This document shows, piece by piece, positions 7,359 through 14,663 of a DNA stretch of 15,105 nucleotides. Source of the stretch: Micavibrio sp964400125 (GTDB lineage Bacteria > Pseudomonadota > Alphaproteobacteria > Micavibrionales > Micavibrionaceae); assembly GCA_964400125.1 (NCBI GenBank), contig CAYNSR010000029.1:1-15105 (forward strand). Reading direction: 5' to 3'. The notes under the pieces were generated by a model. The model had not been told where the DNA came from and made no database searches. It saw only the letters and a list, made by a program, of their open reading frames with translations. Position numbers and translations under genes: made by a program. Each line of letters begins with the position of its first letter. Within the stretch, counting starts at the first letter, position 1.

Positions 7359-9778
7359 TGGCGAATGACGTCAGAATCCTTATTTTCTGCGGTTTTTGCC
7401 GTAACTGGCGCAACGCCGTCTTCACCCTTTTCCAAAACCGGGACGGGTGGCCGGACCAGCGCATGATGCAAAACCTCGTCAATCGTGGCGACGGGAATAA
7501 TGGTCAGACCCTTTTTGACGTTGTTCGGAATATCCGCCAAATCCTTGGCATTTTCCTTTGGAATCAACGCGGTACGAATACCGCCCCGGTGCGCCGCCAG
7601 CAGTTTTTCCTTCAATCCACCAATTTCCGTAACGTAACCACGCAGGTTTACCTCCCCCGTCATGGCGATATCACGACGGACATCAATGCCGGTCAGCGCG
7701 GAAACAATGGCCGTGACCATGGCCGCCCCGGCGGAAGGCCCGTCTTTCGGCGTTGCCCCTTCCGGAACGTGGACATGGATGGATTTGGCGTTCAACTCGT
7801 CGAATTTGATCCCGAGCGATTCGGCCCGCGATTTAATCAGCATCTCGGCGACGGTGATCGATTCCTTCATCACCTCTTTCAAGTTGCCCGTGGTCGTCAC
7901 CTTGCCGTCCTTGCCGGGCATGGTCACAGCCTCGATCGAGAGCAGGTCGCCGCCGGTTTCGGTATAGGCAAGGCCATTGACGACGCCGATGCGATCCTTT
8001 TCCTCGACCGCGCCGAAGCTGAACTTGCGTACCCCGGCATATTTATCAAGGTTCTTGGGCGTAACCACAACGTTGCCCCGTCCCTTCATCAGGATGTCCT
8101 TGATCGCCTTGCGGCACAGATTGGCCAGCTCACGCTCCAGATTCCGCACCCCGGCCTCGCGGGTGTAGTACCGGATCAGGTCCTTCAGGGCCATGTCGTT
8201 GATCGAAAATTCACCCTGCTTCAGCCCGGTCTGCTTCATCTGTTTTTTGAGCAAATGCTGCTTGATGATCTGGAGTTTTTCTTCTTCCGTGTAACCGCCG
8301 ACGCGGATGATTTCCATCCGGTCCAGCAACGGGCGCGGCAATGTCGCCGTGCTGTTGGCCGTGCAGATAAACATCACATCGGACAAATCATAATCCAGCT
8401 CAAGGTAATGGTCGTTGAACTTGGCGTTTTGTTCCGGGTCCAGCACCTCCAGCAGCGCCGAAGACGGGTCGCCGCGCCAGTCGGAACCGAGCTTGTCGAT
8501 CTCGTCCAGCAGGAAAAGCGGGTTCGATGATTTCGCCTTTTTCATGCCCTGGATGATTTTGCCAGGCATGGCCCCGATATAGGTGCGGCGGTGGCCGCGA
8601 ATTTCACTTTCATCGCGCACGCCACCCAGCGACACACGCACGAAATTACGGTTCGTGGCTCTGGCAATCGACTGGCCGAGCGATGTTTTCCCGACACCGG
8701 GGGGGCCGACGAGGCACAAAATCGGCCCCTTGACCTTGTTGGCGCGCTGCTGCACGGCGAGATATTCGAGAATGCGTTCCTTGACCTTCTCCAGACCGAA
8801 ATGGTCCTTGTCGAGGATATGCTTGGCTTCCTTGATGTCCTTTTTGACGCGGGTGCGCTTGCTCCACGGCACGGAAATGATCCAGTCGAGATAATTGCGC
8901 ACCACCGTAGCCTCCGCCGACATCGGCGACATCTGGCGCAGTTTTTTCATCTCCGCCTTGGCCTTGTCATGGGCTTCCTTGGTCAGTTTCAGGTCGTCGA
9001 TTTTCTTTTCCAGTTCACCCAGTTCGTCGGTGGCTTCGTCACCGTCGTTGAGCTCCTTCTGGATCGCCTTCATCTGTTCGTTCAGGTAATATTCGCGCTG
9101 GGTTTTTTCCATCTGGCGCTTGACACGGTTGCGGATGCGTTTTTCCACCTGCAACAGGCCAATTTCACCCTCCATATGGCCGTAAATCTTCTCCAGCCGC
9201 TCAATGGTGGTGGCGGTTTCCAGCAGGTCCTGTTTTTCTTCCAGTTTCAGGGTCAGATGCGCGGAAATCGTATCGGCCAGCTTGACCGCATCCTCGATCT
9301 GGTTGACGGAGACAATCACCTCCGGCGGGATCTTCTTGTTCAGCTTGACGTATTGTTCAAACTGGTTGATGACGGCGCGGGACAGCGCTTCGGTTTCATC
9401 GCCCTGCGGCACATCATCCTTGATGTCATCGACACCGGCTTCCAGAAATTCCGTCTTGCCCGAATAGTTTTTAATCCTCACGCGGCGGCTGCCCTCGACC
9501 AGAACCTTGACGGTCCCGTCGGGAAGCTTCAAAAGCTGGAGGATCGTCCCCGCCGTGCCGACCATATATAGATCCTCGGCAACCGGGTCATCCACGGACG
9601 GTGATTTCTGGGTGACGAGAACGATCTGCTTGTCCTCCTTCATCACATATTCCAGCGCCCTGACCGATTTTTCGCGACCGACAAAAAGCGGTACGATCAT
9701 ATGCGGAAACACGACAATATCCCGCAACGGCAAAACCGGGAGCATTGTCTCTTTGTTGTGAGAGGAAAAACCGATCAT
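7355..9778 (-). CDS. lon: ATP-dependent Lon protease (LonA)
   Basis: The 807-residue protein is a full-length LonA, which unfolds and degrades damaged and short-lived regulatory proteins in the cytosol. The N-terminal substrate-binding domain begins LPVLPLRDIVVFPHMIVPLF, followed by the coiled-coil region (about 185-285). The AAA+ module has Walker A GPPGVGKT (358-365) and Walker B LFLLDEID (421-428). The protease domain has the Ser-Lys dyad S682 in PKDGPSAGAAM and K725 in GLKEKLLAAHR. The C-terminal tail after about 780 (VLEKGEDGVAPVTAKTAEN) is variable. The start at 9778 has AGTAGG upstream and gives the normal N-terminus. It lies between clpP and hupB on the same strand. The usual intervening clpX is missing and the 212-base gap to clpP suggests its own promoter. 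Confidence 0.97.
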   Translation of the reverse strand: MIGFSSHNKETMLPVLPLRDIVVFPHMIVPLFVGREKSVRALEYVMKEDKQIVLVTQKSPSVDDPVAEDLYMVGTAGTILQLLKLPDGTVKVLVEGSRRVRIKNYSGKTEFLEAGVDDIKDDVPQGDETEALSRAVINQFEQYVKLNKKIPPEVIVSVNQIEDAVKLADTISAHLTLKLEEKQDLLETATTIERLEKIYGHMEGEIGLLQVEKRIRNRVKRQMEKTQREYYLNEQMKAIQKELNDGDEATDELGELEKKIDDLKLTKEAHDKAKAEMKKLRQMSPMSAEATVVRNYLDWIISVPWSKRTRVKKDIKEAKHILDKDHFGLEKVKERILEYLAVQQRANKVKGPILCLVGPPGVGKTSLGQSIARATNRNFVRVSLGGVRDESEIRGHRRTYIGAMPGKIIQGMKKAKSSNPLFLLDEIDKLGSDWRGDPSSALLEVLDPEQNAKFNDHYLELDYDLSDVMFICTANSTATLPRPLLDRMEIIRVGGYTEEEKLQIIKQHLLKKQMKQTGLKQGEFSINDMALKDLIRYYTREAGVRNLERELANLCRKAIKDILMKGRGNVVVTPKNLDKYAGVRKFSFGAVEEKDRIGVVNGLAYTETGGDLLSIEAVTMPGKDGKVTTTGNLKEVMKESITVAEMLIKSRAESLGIKFDELNAKSIHVHVPEGATPKDGPSAGAAMVTAIVSALTGIDVRRDIAMTGEVNLRGYVTEIGGLKEKLLAAHRGGIRTALIPKENAKDLADIPNNVKKGLTIIPVATIDEVLHHALVRPPVPVLEKGEDGVAPVTAKTAENKDSDVIRH

Positions 9779-9941
9779 GATGCCTACTTTCCGTAAAAAA
9801 TTCGGGCGAACTTGTCCTCAACCACTCTAATACACCTTGGTTAAGAGGTTCTTTCCGCCCTTTTCCATTCTTGTCTGTACTGAAATGGCAGGAACCAATT
9901 GAAAATCAAGGGACTCTCTCCGGAATACCACCATTCCTCCA

Positions 9942-9962
9942 CCCCTCCCCGGCGGGGAAGGG
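9942..9962. repeat. GC-rich palindrome between clpP and lon
   Basis: CCCCTCCCC and GGGGAAGGG pair around GGC with one wobble. It contains the 11-mer CCCTCCCCGGC that also occurs in the palindrome on the other side of clpP (10788-10798). No T-run follows, so a terminator role is doubtful. The rest of the 9779-9990 gap holds no ORF and no clear promoter. Confidence 0.5.
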
Positions 9963-9981
9963 CAAACGACGCTATGCACTT

Positions 9982-9999
9982 AAAAAGGAATTATTCCTT
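9982..9999 (-). terminator. Weak hairpin overlapping the clpP stop codon
   Basis: On the minus strand AAGGAA-TAA-TTCCTT is followed by TTT. The 3-base loop is the clpP stop codon itself. The stem is short and AT-rich, so termination would be weak. Confidence 0.3.
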
Positions 10000-10647
10000 G
10001 TTGGGCTTGGTCGTATCCGGCACTACCGGACGTTCCGTCACGACATGATCGATCAGACCGAAAGCCTTGGCCTCATCCGCCGACAGCCAGCGGTCACGAT
10101 CCATCGCCTCTTCCAGCACATTGAATTTCTGGCCGGTATGCTTGACGTAGATCTCGATCATGTGTTTTTTAAGCCGCAAAATTTCCTGCGCCTGAATCTC
10201 GATATCCGACGCCATCCCCTGCGCCCCGCCGGAAGGCTGGTGTATCATCACCCGCGCATTCGGCAACGCATAGCGTTTGCCCGCCGCCCCCGCCATCAAC
10301 AGGAATGACCCCATCGAACAGGCCTGACCGATACACACGGTCGATACGGGCGATTTGATGTATTGCATCGTGTCGTACATGGCCAGACCGGACGACACCA
10401 CGCCGCCCGGAGAATTCACATACATCGAAATATCCTTGGTCGGGTTTTCCGATTCCAAAAACAGCAACTGCGCACAGACCAGACTCGACATGTAGTCGTT
10501 GACGCCGCCGACCACGAAAATGATCCGCTCCTTCAGCAGGCGGGAATAGATATCAAAGGACCGTTCGCCGCGCGCGGTCTGCTCGATAACCATGGGAACC
10601 AGCGTGTTGTTGTAAACATCAATCGGGTCGCGTTCAGATAAAAACAT
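9991..10647 (-). CDS. clpP: ATP-dependent Clp protease proteolytic subunit ClpP
   Basis: The 218-residue protein is a ClpP serine protease subunit, which forms two stacked heptamers fed by ClpX or ClpA. The catalytic triad is visible and correctly spaced: S111 in GQACSMGSFLL, H136 in VMIHQPSGG and D185 in MDRDRWLSADEA. The oxyanion and handle regions (NSPGGVVSSG, QAQEILRLKKHM) are normal. The N-terminus MFLSERDPIDVYNNTLVP fits the family. The start codon has only a weak upstream purine tract (AAAGA). The 3' neighbour on this strand is lon, not clpX, which is unusual, so the partner ATPase must be encoded elsewhere. A TATAAT about 110 bases upstream may drive it separately from tig. Confidence 0.97.
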   Translation of the reverse strand: MFLSERDPIDVYNNTLVPMVIEQTARGERSFDIYSRLLKERIIFVVGGVNDYMSSLVCAQLLFLESENPTKDISMYVNSPGGVVSSGLAMYDTMQYIKSPVSTVCIGQACSMGSFLLMAGAAGKRYALPNARVMIHQPSGGAQGMASDIEIQAQEILRLKKHMIEIYVKHTGQKFNVLEEAMDRDRWLSADEAKAFGLIDHVVTERPVVPDTTKPNKE

Positions 10648-10756
10648 GTCGGGATCTTTTCATTGGAAGGGTTGGTGAATCAGTGAACTTTACAGACCCC
10701 CAAACCTATCGCGGGGACCCGGCCAGATCAAGGGGGCAAGCACATCGTCCCCCGTG

Positions 10757-10762
10757 ATTATA
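10757..10762 (-). promoter_or_regulatory. Candidate -10 box upstream of clpP
   Basis: A perfect TATAAT on the minus strand (GGCTATAATCACG) lies about 110 bases before the clpP ATG and after the tig terminator. No good -35 box is at 16-18 bases. It would give a leader of about 100 bases. Confidence 0.35.
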
Positions 10763-10787
10763 GCCTTTCCTAGAGTGCCCGTTCCGG

Positions 10788-10808
10788 CCCTCCCCGGCTT
10801 GGCCGGGG
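10788..10808. repeat. GC-rich palindrome between tig and clpP
   Basis: CCCCGGC (10792-10798) pairs with GCCGGGG (10802-10808) around TTG. It shares CCCTCCCCGGC with the palindrome after clpP and lies between the tig terminator and the TATAAT upstream of clpP. Confidence 0.5.
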
Positions 10809-10827
10809 GTCCAGAGGGAAACACCGC

Positions 10828-10856
10828 AAAAAAACGGACCCGCAGGCCCGTTTTTT
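10828..10856 (-). terminator. Intrinsic terminator after tig
   Basis: On the minus strand AAAAAACGGGCC, TGCG and GGTCCGTTTTTTT form a strong hairpin with one G-T pair and a T-run. It starts about 10 bases after the tig stop. It should separate tig from clpP and could act on either strand. Confidence 0.88.
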
Positions 10857-10866
10857 CATGAATGCA

Positions 10867-12255
10867 TCAAGAGGCTTTCTTCTTGGCCTTAGGCTCTTTT
10901 TCGCCCTTGGCCTTGCGGACATAGTGTTCGTCCTCATCCGCCTTGGTCAGGTCTTCGAGGGTGACCGGTTTTTCGTTCACCGTGGCCAGTTCGAAGATGA
11001 AATCGACGACCTTGTCCTCATAGACCGGGGCGCGCAGGGCATCCAGCGCCTGCTGGTTTTTGCGGTAATATTCAAAGACTTCCCGCTCCTGCCCCGGGTA
11101 ACGCTGCGCCTCGGCGATGACTGCGCGCTGCATTTCCTGATCGCTGATGGCGATATTGTTGGCGCGACCGATTTCCGACAGCACCAGCCCCAGACGAACG
11201 CGACGTTCGGCGATGGCCTTCAACTCGACCTCTTCATCCTTATCCAGCTCCAGCTCCAGCTTGCCGTCCTTGACCTGCGCCTGACGCTCGATACGCAATT
11301 GCTGCATGATATTCTGGTATTCCATCTCGACCATCCCCGCAGGCAGGTCAAATTCATGCCCTTCATCCAGCATGTCCAGCAAGGTGCGCTTCAGCTTCTG
11401 GCGACTTAAACCGTCATATTCGTTCTGAATCTGGCTTTCGACAACCTCGCGCAGCTTGGCTTCGCTCTCAAGACCGAGCTTTTTAGCAAAATCATCATCG
11501 ATGGCGACCGCCTTTGCCTGACGGATTTCCTTGATTTCAACATCGAAAATCGCATCCTGACCGGCCAGTTCGGCGGCATGATAGGCCTCGGGGAAGGTCA
11601 CTTTCACTTCGATCTTCTCGCCGACATCCCTGCCCGTCAACTGCTCCTCAAAACCGGGGATAAATTGCCCGCTGCCCAGTTCCAGTTGCGCATCATGGGC
11701 ATGCATGCCGGGATGCGGCTTGTTGTCGCTGGCGGTGCGACCATGGAAATCCATGACCAGAATGTCGCCTTTTTTGGTTTTGCGTTTTTCGGTGACGGCC
11801 TCGGTTTCGCTGTTGGCCTTGCTGATCCGCTCCAGCGCCTCATCGACGGCTTTCTTCTCCACCTTTGCCACTGGCTTGTCCAGCGTCAGGTCCTTCAGCT
11901 CCAGCACCTTGAATTCCGGCAGCAATTCAATCGCGACCGTGTATTTCAGGTCCTTGCCCTCGTCAAATTCCTTTACTTCAATCTTCGGCTGAAGTGCCGG
12001 GCGCAAGCCCTTGTCTTCAATCATTTTTGCGGTGTTGTCATTGACGATTTTTTCCAGCACTTCGCCCAGCACCGACTTGCCGTATTTTTGCTTGAGAATG
12101 TTCAGCGGCACTTTGCCCGGACGAAAGCCCGGCATCTTCACGGTCTTGCCGACCTCAACCAGACGCGCATCGATCTCCTTGTCGATATCCTGAGCCATAA
12201 CAATGACTTCCATCTCGACATTCAGACCATCATTCTTCAGTTCTTTAACCTGCAT
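10867..12255 (-). CDS. tig: Trigger factor, ribosome-associated chaperone and prolyl isomerase
   Basis: The 462-residue protein is a trigger factor, which binds near the ribosome exit tunnel and helps nascent chains fold. The ribosome-binding signature GFRPGKVP is at about 43-50. The FKBP-like isomerase domain runs from KKGDILVMDFHG to IFDVEIKEI (about 160-250) and includes the insert SDNKPHPGMHAHDAQL. The C-terminal chaperone arms follow and the protein ends in a Lys-rich tail (GEKEPKAKKKAS), common in Alphaproteobacteria. The longest ORF starts at a TTG (12273). I chose the ATG at 12255 because it gives MQVKELKNDG, the standard start, and GAAAGAG lies about 8 bases upstream. Its own terminator follows. 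Confidence 0.95.
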   Translation of the reverse strand: MQVKELKNDGLNVEMEVIVMAQDIDKEIDARLVEVGKTVKMPGFRPGKVPLNILKQKYGKSVLGEVLEKIVNDNTAKMIEDKGLRPALQPKIEVKEFDEGKDLKYTVAIELLPEFKVLELKDLTLDKPVAKVEKKAVDEALERISKANSETEAVTEKRKTKKGDILVMDFHGRTASDNKPHPGMHAHDAQLELGSGQFIPGFEEQLTGRDVGEKIEVKVTFPEAYHAAELAGQDAIFDVEIKEIRQAKAVAIDDDFAKKLGLESEAKLREVVESQIQNEYDGLSRQKLKRTLLDMLDEGHEFDLPAGMVEMEYQNIMQQLRIERQAQVKDGKLELELDKDEEVELKAIAERRVRLGLVLSEIGRANNIAISDQEMQRAVIAEAQRYPGQEREVFEYYRKNQQALDALRAPVYEDKVVDFIFELATVNEKPVTLEDLTKADEDEHYVRKAKGEKEPKAKKKAS

Positions 12256-12323
12256 CTCAATATCTCTTTCCAAGAGGTTGATAGTAAATAAAAATTCTAC
12301 ACTTCAACGCCCGCCTGCACTTA

Positions 12324-12413
12324 CGCTACGGCGCGGCAGCCTCCGCCCAAGCCTGACAAACAAACCCAAATATCTCACGTTTAGCCGCTAGACTGGCTTG
12401 CCGAGCCGTAGCC
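12324..12413. repeat. Long imperfect inverted repeat beside tRNA-Leu
   Basis: CGCTACGGCGCGGCAGCC (12324-12341) is nearly the reverse complement of GGCTTGCCGAGCCGTAGCC (12395-12413), with a few mismatches and one gap. They are separated by about 53 bases of AT-richer DNA. The 172 bases between tig and tRNA-Leu hold no ORF. This could be a small palindromic element or the processed 3' trailer of the tRNA; there is no T-run to support a terminator. Confidence 0.45.
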
Positions 12414-12427
12414 CCACGGGCGAAGGC

Positions 12428-12512
12428 TGGTGCGGATGAAGGGACTCGAACCCCCACGCCTCTCGGCGCCAGAACCTAAATCTGGTGCGTCTACCAGTTC
12501 CGCCACATCCGC
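12428..12512 (-). tRNA. tRNA-Leu (anticodon TAG)
   Basis: The minus strand folds as an 85-base class II tRNA. The acceptor stem GCGGATG pairs with CATCCGC, with discriminator A and an encoded CCA (12428-12430). The D-arm is TGGCGGAACTGGTAGACGC. The anticodon stem CCAGA/TCTGG encloses TTTAGGT, anticodon TAG, which reads leucine CUN. A variable arm (CGCCGAGAGGCG) and T-arm GGGGGTTCGAGTCCC follow. Confidence 0.97.
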
Positions 12513-12584
12513 AGGACCCCCTCCATAAATACGAATTTCAGAGAGAATTCAAGAGAGAAGCTGATTATTCCTCCGCCCAAACGC

Positions 12585-12680
12585 AAATATCCAGATTTTT
12601 GAGCTTTCGCAGCAGGGCTTTGCTTTCCTGCCGCGCCCCCACCAATCCCCATAACCCAGAGCAACCGCGCCGACTCCGGA
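12585..12680 (-). pseudogene. 3' remnant of a second copy of the 259-aa unknown gene (geneD)
   Basis: Bases 12585-12632 match the 3' end of the complete gene at 13688-13734, starting with an identical 16-base run (AAATATCCAGATTTTT) and then only scattered mismatches. In the same frame it reads QESKALLRKLKNLDI, against QENKAQPRKPKNLDI in the intact gene. The stop TAG has become TGC. Similarity is weaker and probably frameshifted to about 12680 (SGVGAVALG against SDVSAVLVG), then ends just before the promoter of the next gene. The first 85-90% of the gene is gone. The match was made by eye; its core is convincing, its left and right limits are not exact. Confidence 0.7.
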
Positions 12681-12692
12681 CCAAGAAATGAT

Positions 12693-12721
12693 TTGCAATA
12701 ATCCAAATGCCCGGTTATACT
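12693..12721 (+). promoter_or_regulatory. Sigma-70-like promoter of geneH copy A
   Basis: TTGCAA, a 17-base spacer and TATACT lie 31 bases before the ATG at 12753. The same arrangement (TTGCTA, 17 bases, TATATT) is found before copy B, at about the same distance from the ATG. This conservation between copies supports a real promoter. Confidence 0.65.
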
Positions 12722-12752
12722 GTAGGGGAGAAAAACAAAACGGGATCGCAAC

Positions 12753-13676
12753 ATGAAAAATATGAGCAGCACGGTCGCGCACGCCATCCTTGGTGCAATT
12801 GTTGATCCTTCGTTTCCTGCACACCGCCAAACCCTCATCGACGCAACGGATCATCCTGACGATGGCGTGGTAGAGTCTGGGCTTAGCCTCATAAAATATG
12901 TATCGGATAAGAGTCCTTTTGAAACTGTTTTGATCAAACATGCAATGGATCACAGCAAATCTGGTTGTGCTGCTCAGGCGTATGAAGCGATGGCACATGC
13001 ACAGGATCTGACGCCGTTTTATCCAGCAATACAGGCTGGATGCAAGGCTGCGAACCATGAAATAGCCCTAGGTGCGCTTTACCCTATTTTCATCTGCGCA
13101 ATGGACTGTGCAGTGGACAACAATTCCTTGCCATCTCCTTTGAATCAAGCTGTCATTGATGCGATGGATCATCCTGATGACCGTGTTGCGGCAGATACAC
13201 TGGCCAGCATAGAGTATATACCAGACAAAACGCCCTTTGCGGCGGCATTGCAAAAAATGTCTGCCACTCGGCCCTCGTTAAAGGCGATGGCTGATGGAAT
13301 TCTCAGTAGAATTGCGTTTTCCTCCTATACGCCCCCTGCACCGACAGAAAACCAGAAACCAAGTGTCATAAAGGGTGTACGTCTGGATTTTAACATTGAG
13401 ACGAATGGCGCAGGAAAGCAGCTTCATATTAGCGATGCTGTCGCTAGATTAACGGGTGTATTTGCCAAATCCACCCCAGTTCCGGCAGAGGTTTTCTACG
13501 ATCCCGGCAAGACATTGCCTGAAAGGGGCATTGTTGAAATCATCCTGTCAGAAGACGATAAGGAGCGCGTTCTGGCGGAAACCCTTCAGGGGATAGCCCC
13601 AGCTTTTGATCTGGTGCAGAAAAGCCCCGGAAAATACAACGCATCCCTGTCGCCGATTAGAGCACTTCCCTTTTAG
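12753..13676 (+). CDS. Unknown protein geneH copy A, helical-repeat N-terminus (307 aa)
   Basis: I do not recognise this 307-residue protein. Residues 25-68 (RQTLIDATDHPDDGVVESGL...) and 131-174 (NQAVIDAMDHPDDRVAADTL...) are internal repeats about 106 residues apart. Both have IDA.DHPDD.V followed by I.Y..DK.PF, a pattern resembling HEAT-like helical solenoids. A Pro-rich linker at about 192-203 leads to a separate C-terminal region (about 204-307) with alternating strand and helix character (GVRLDFNIET, IVEIILSEDDKERVLAETL). There is no signal peptide or membrane segment, so it is probably cytosolic. It has its own promoter and a GGGAT about 7 bases before the ATG. It converges on geneD, with 9 bases between the two stops. 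Its codons look AT-richer than those of the tig-lon block, hinting at transfer. A truncated paralogue lies at 14664. A protein-protein interaction role is only a guess from the solenoid look. Confidence 0.75.
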   Translation: MKNMSSTVAHAILGAIVDPSFPAHRQTLIDATDHPDDGVVESGLSLIKYVSDKSPFETVLIKHAMDHSKSGCAAQAYEAMAHAQDLTPFYPAIQAGCKAANHEIALGALYPIFICAMDCAVDNNSLPSPLNQAVIDAMDHPDDRVAADTLASIEYIPDKTPFAAALQKMSATRPSLKAMADGILSRIAFSSYTPPAPTENQKPSVIKGVRLDFNIETNGAGKQLHISDAVARLTGVFAKSTPVPAEVFYDPGKTLPERGIVEIILSEDDKERVLAETLQGIAPAFDLVQKSPGKYNASLSPIRALPF

Positions 13677-13685
13677 CGCCTGCGC

Positions 13686-14465
13686 CTAAATATCCAGATT
13701 TTTAGGCTTTCGCGGCTGGGCTTTGTTTTCCTGCACCCGCTTGGCCACATCGGACGGATACAGATACGGCCCGACCAGTACGGCAGAAACGTCGGAATCC
13801 TCTGTCAGGGGCCGCAATGCATCGCAAACATCATGGCGCGATACACCATTTTCCTGATTACCCTGTGATGTAACGCAGACAAAGAACGATCCCAACTGCT
13901 TTTCCCGAATTTCCATCAGGTAATCTCCGTGGCGCTGTTTCACGCCCTCCAGCGCCCGGGTCAGTTTTCCAAACAAGCGGTCATTCATCTCGATCCGCGC
14001 ATCGCTCTCGACCTGAGTCAACGCCTTGCCGGGGGGCACACCATAACTGACCTTGTGGAATTGTTCCGAAAGCAAAGGCGTATTTCCTATCCCCCAGCCC
14101 ACATTGCTTTGGTGCGGACATGGAACGAAAGCGGCCATCACCATCAGTTGCATCCCGGACGACGCTTCGACGACCGGGATCAATTCATGCTGCTGGTCTT
14201 TCAAAAAATCCTTGAACGCCGCACTTGACCTTACGTTCAGAACGGAGAAAACACCGCTTGCGCCCTTGTCGATGGTCAAGTGGCTTTTTTCATTCTCGTT
14301 TGCGGCTGCCGCATCAAACAGCGCAGCCTGCACCAAAACATAATCGCAAACCTCGGTCAGCCGCTCATTCCATTTGGCGTTCAGCGCAAGGGCATCATTA
14401 CCTTCTTCTTTTGTAAATTCCGGTCTTTTGTAAACAATGCGGTATTCAACAAGCTCTATCATCAT
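13686..14465 (-). CDS. Unknown protein geneD (259 aa)
   Basis: I do not recognise this 259-residue protein. It begins MMIELVEYRIVYKRPEF and ends in PRKPKNLDI. It has no signal peptide, membrane segment or familiar catalytic motif. It looks like a mixed alpha/beta soluble protein, with strand-like stretches (LMVMAAFVPC, LGSFFVCVTSQG, VSAVLVGPYLYPSD) and a basic, Pro-rich C-terminal tail. A GGA lies a few bases before the ATG. It is transcribed away from geneH copy B across a 198-base gap and converges on geneH copy A. The existence of a degraded second copy next to geneH copy A (12585-12680) supports both its reality and a link with geneH. Function unknown. Confidence 0.7.
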   Translation of the reverse strand: MMIELVEYRIVYKRPEFTKEEGNDALALNAKWNERLTEVCDYVLVQAALFDAAAANENEKSHLTIDKGASGVFSVLNVRSSAAFKDFLKDQQHELIPVVEASSGMQLMVMAAFVPCPHQSNVGWGIGNTPLLSEQFHKVSYGVPPGKALTQVESDARIEMNDRLFGKLTRALEGVKQRHGDYLMEIREKQLGSFFVCVTSQGNQENGVSRHDVCDALRPLTEDSDVSAVLVGPYLYPSDVAKRVQENKAQPRKPKNLDI

Positions 14466-14502
14466 GCATTCCGTCTATATATGGTAAAACACTTCGGGCG
14501 AC

Positions 14503-14531
14503 ATAGTATCCGGACTCAGCACCACCATCAA
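14503..14531 (-). promoter_or_regulatory. Candidate promoter of geneD
   Basis: On the minus strand TTGATG (14531-14526), a 17-base spacer and TACTAT (14508-14503) lie 37 bases before the ATG. It has good spacing and fair boxes, and is back to back with the geneH copy B promoter. Confidence 0.45.
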
Positions 14532-14536
14532 CTCTC

Positions 14537-14588
14537 GTCATCCCTCGAAAACGCTCAGGATGACAGCAACATTATGCCTTTAAAAGGC
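14537..14588. repeat. Two palindromes in the divergent geneD/geneH intergenic region
   Basis: GTCATCC (14537-14543) pairs with GGATGAC (14558-14564). Then GCCTTTAAAAGGC (14576-14588) is a near-perfect palindrome ending 19 bases before the -35 box of geneH copy B. Neither is present before copy A. They could be an inserted small repeat and an operator-like site; there is no direct evidence for regulation. Confidence 0.4.
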
Positions 14589-14607
14589 CTCGGCATCGCA
14601 AAAATAT

Positions 14608-14636
14608 TTGCTATAATCTGAGCGCCTCGCTATATT
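14608..14636 (+). promoter_or_regulatory. Sigma-70-like promoter of geneH copy B
   Basis: TTGCTA, a 17-base spacer and TATATT lie 27 bases before the ATG at 14664. Boxes and spacer length match the promoter of copy A, and the shared bases extend through ATAATC after the -35 box. Confidence 0.65.
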
Positions 14637-14663
14637 GCAGAAAAAATAAGGCAAGGTGGCAAC

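Noticed and set aside
8591..9571. Plus-strand ORF of 326 codons, and a similar one at 7358-8530
   Set aside because: Both are antisense shadows of lon, produced by codon bias; lon has all family motifs on the other strand.
10648..10866. Riboswitch or heat-shock thermosensor before clpP
   Set aside because: Only the tig terminator, a GC palindrome and a TATAAT were visible; no recognised riboswitch core and no convincing heat-shock promoter.
12549..13058. Minus-strand ORF of 169 codons
   Set aside because: Antisense to geneH and running through its promoter; only the part at 12585-12680 is meaningful, as a geneD remnant in another frame.
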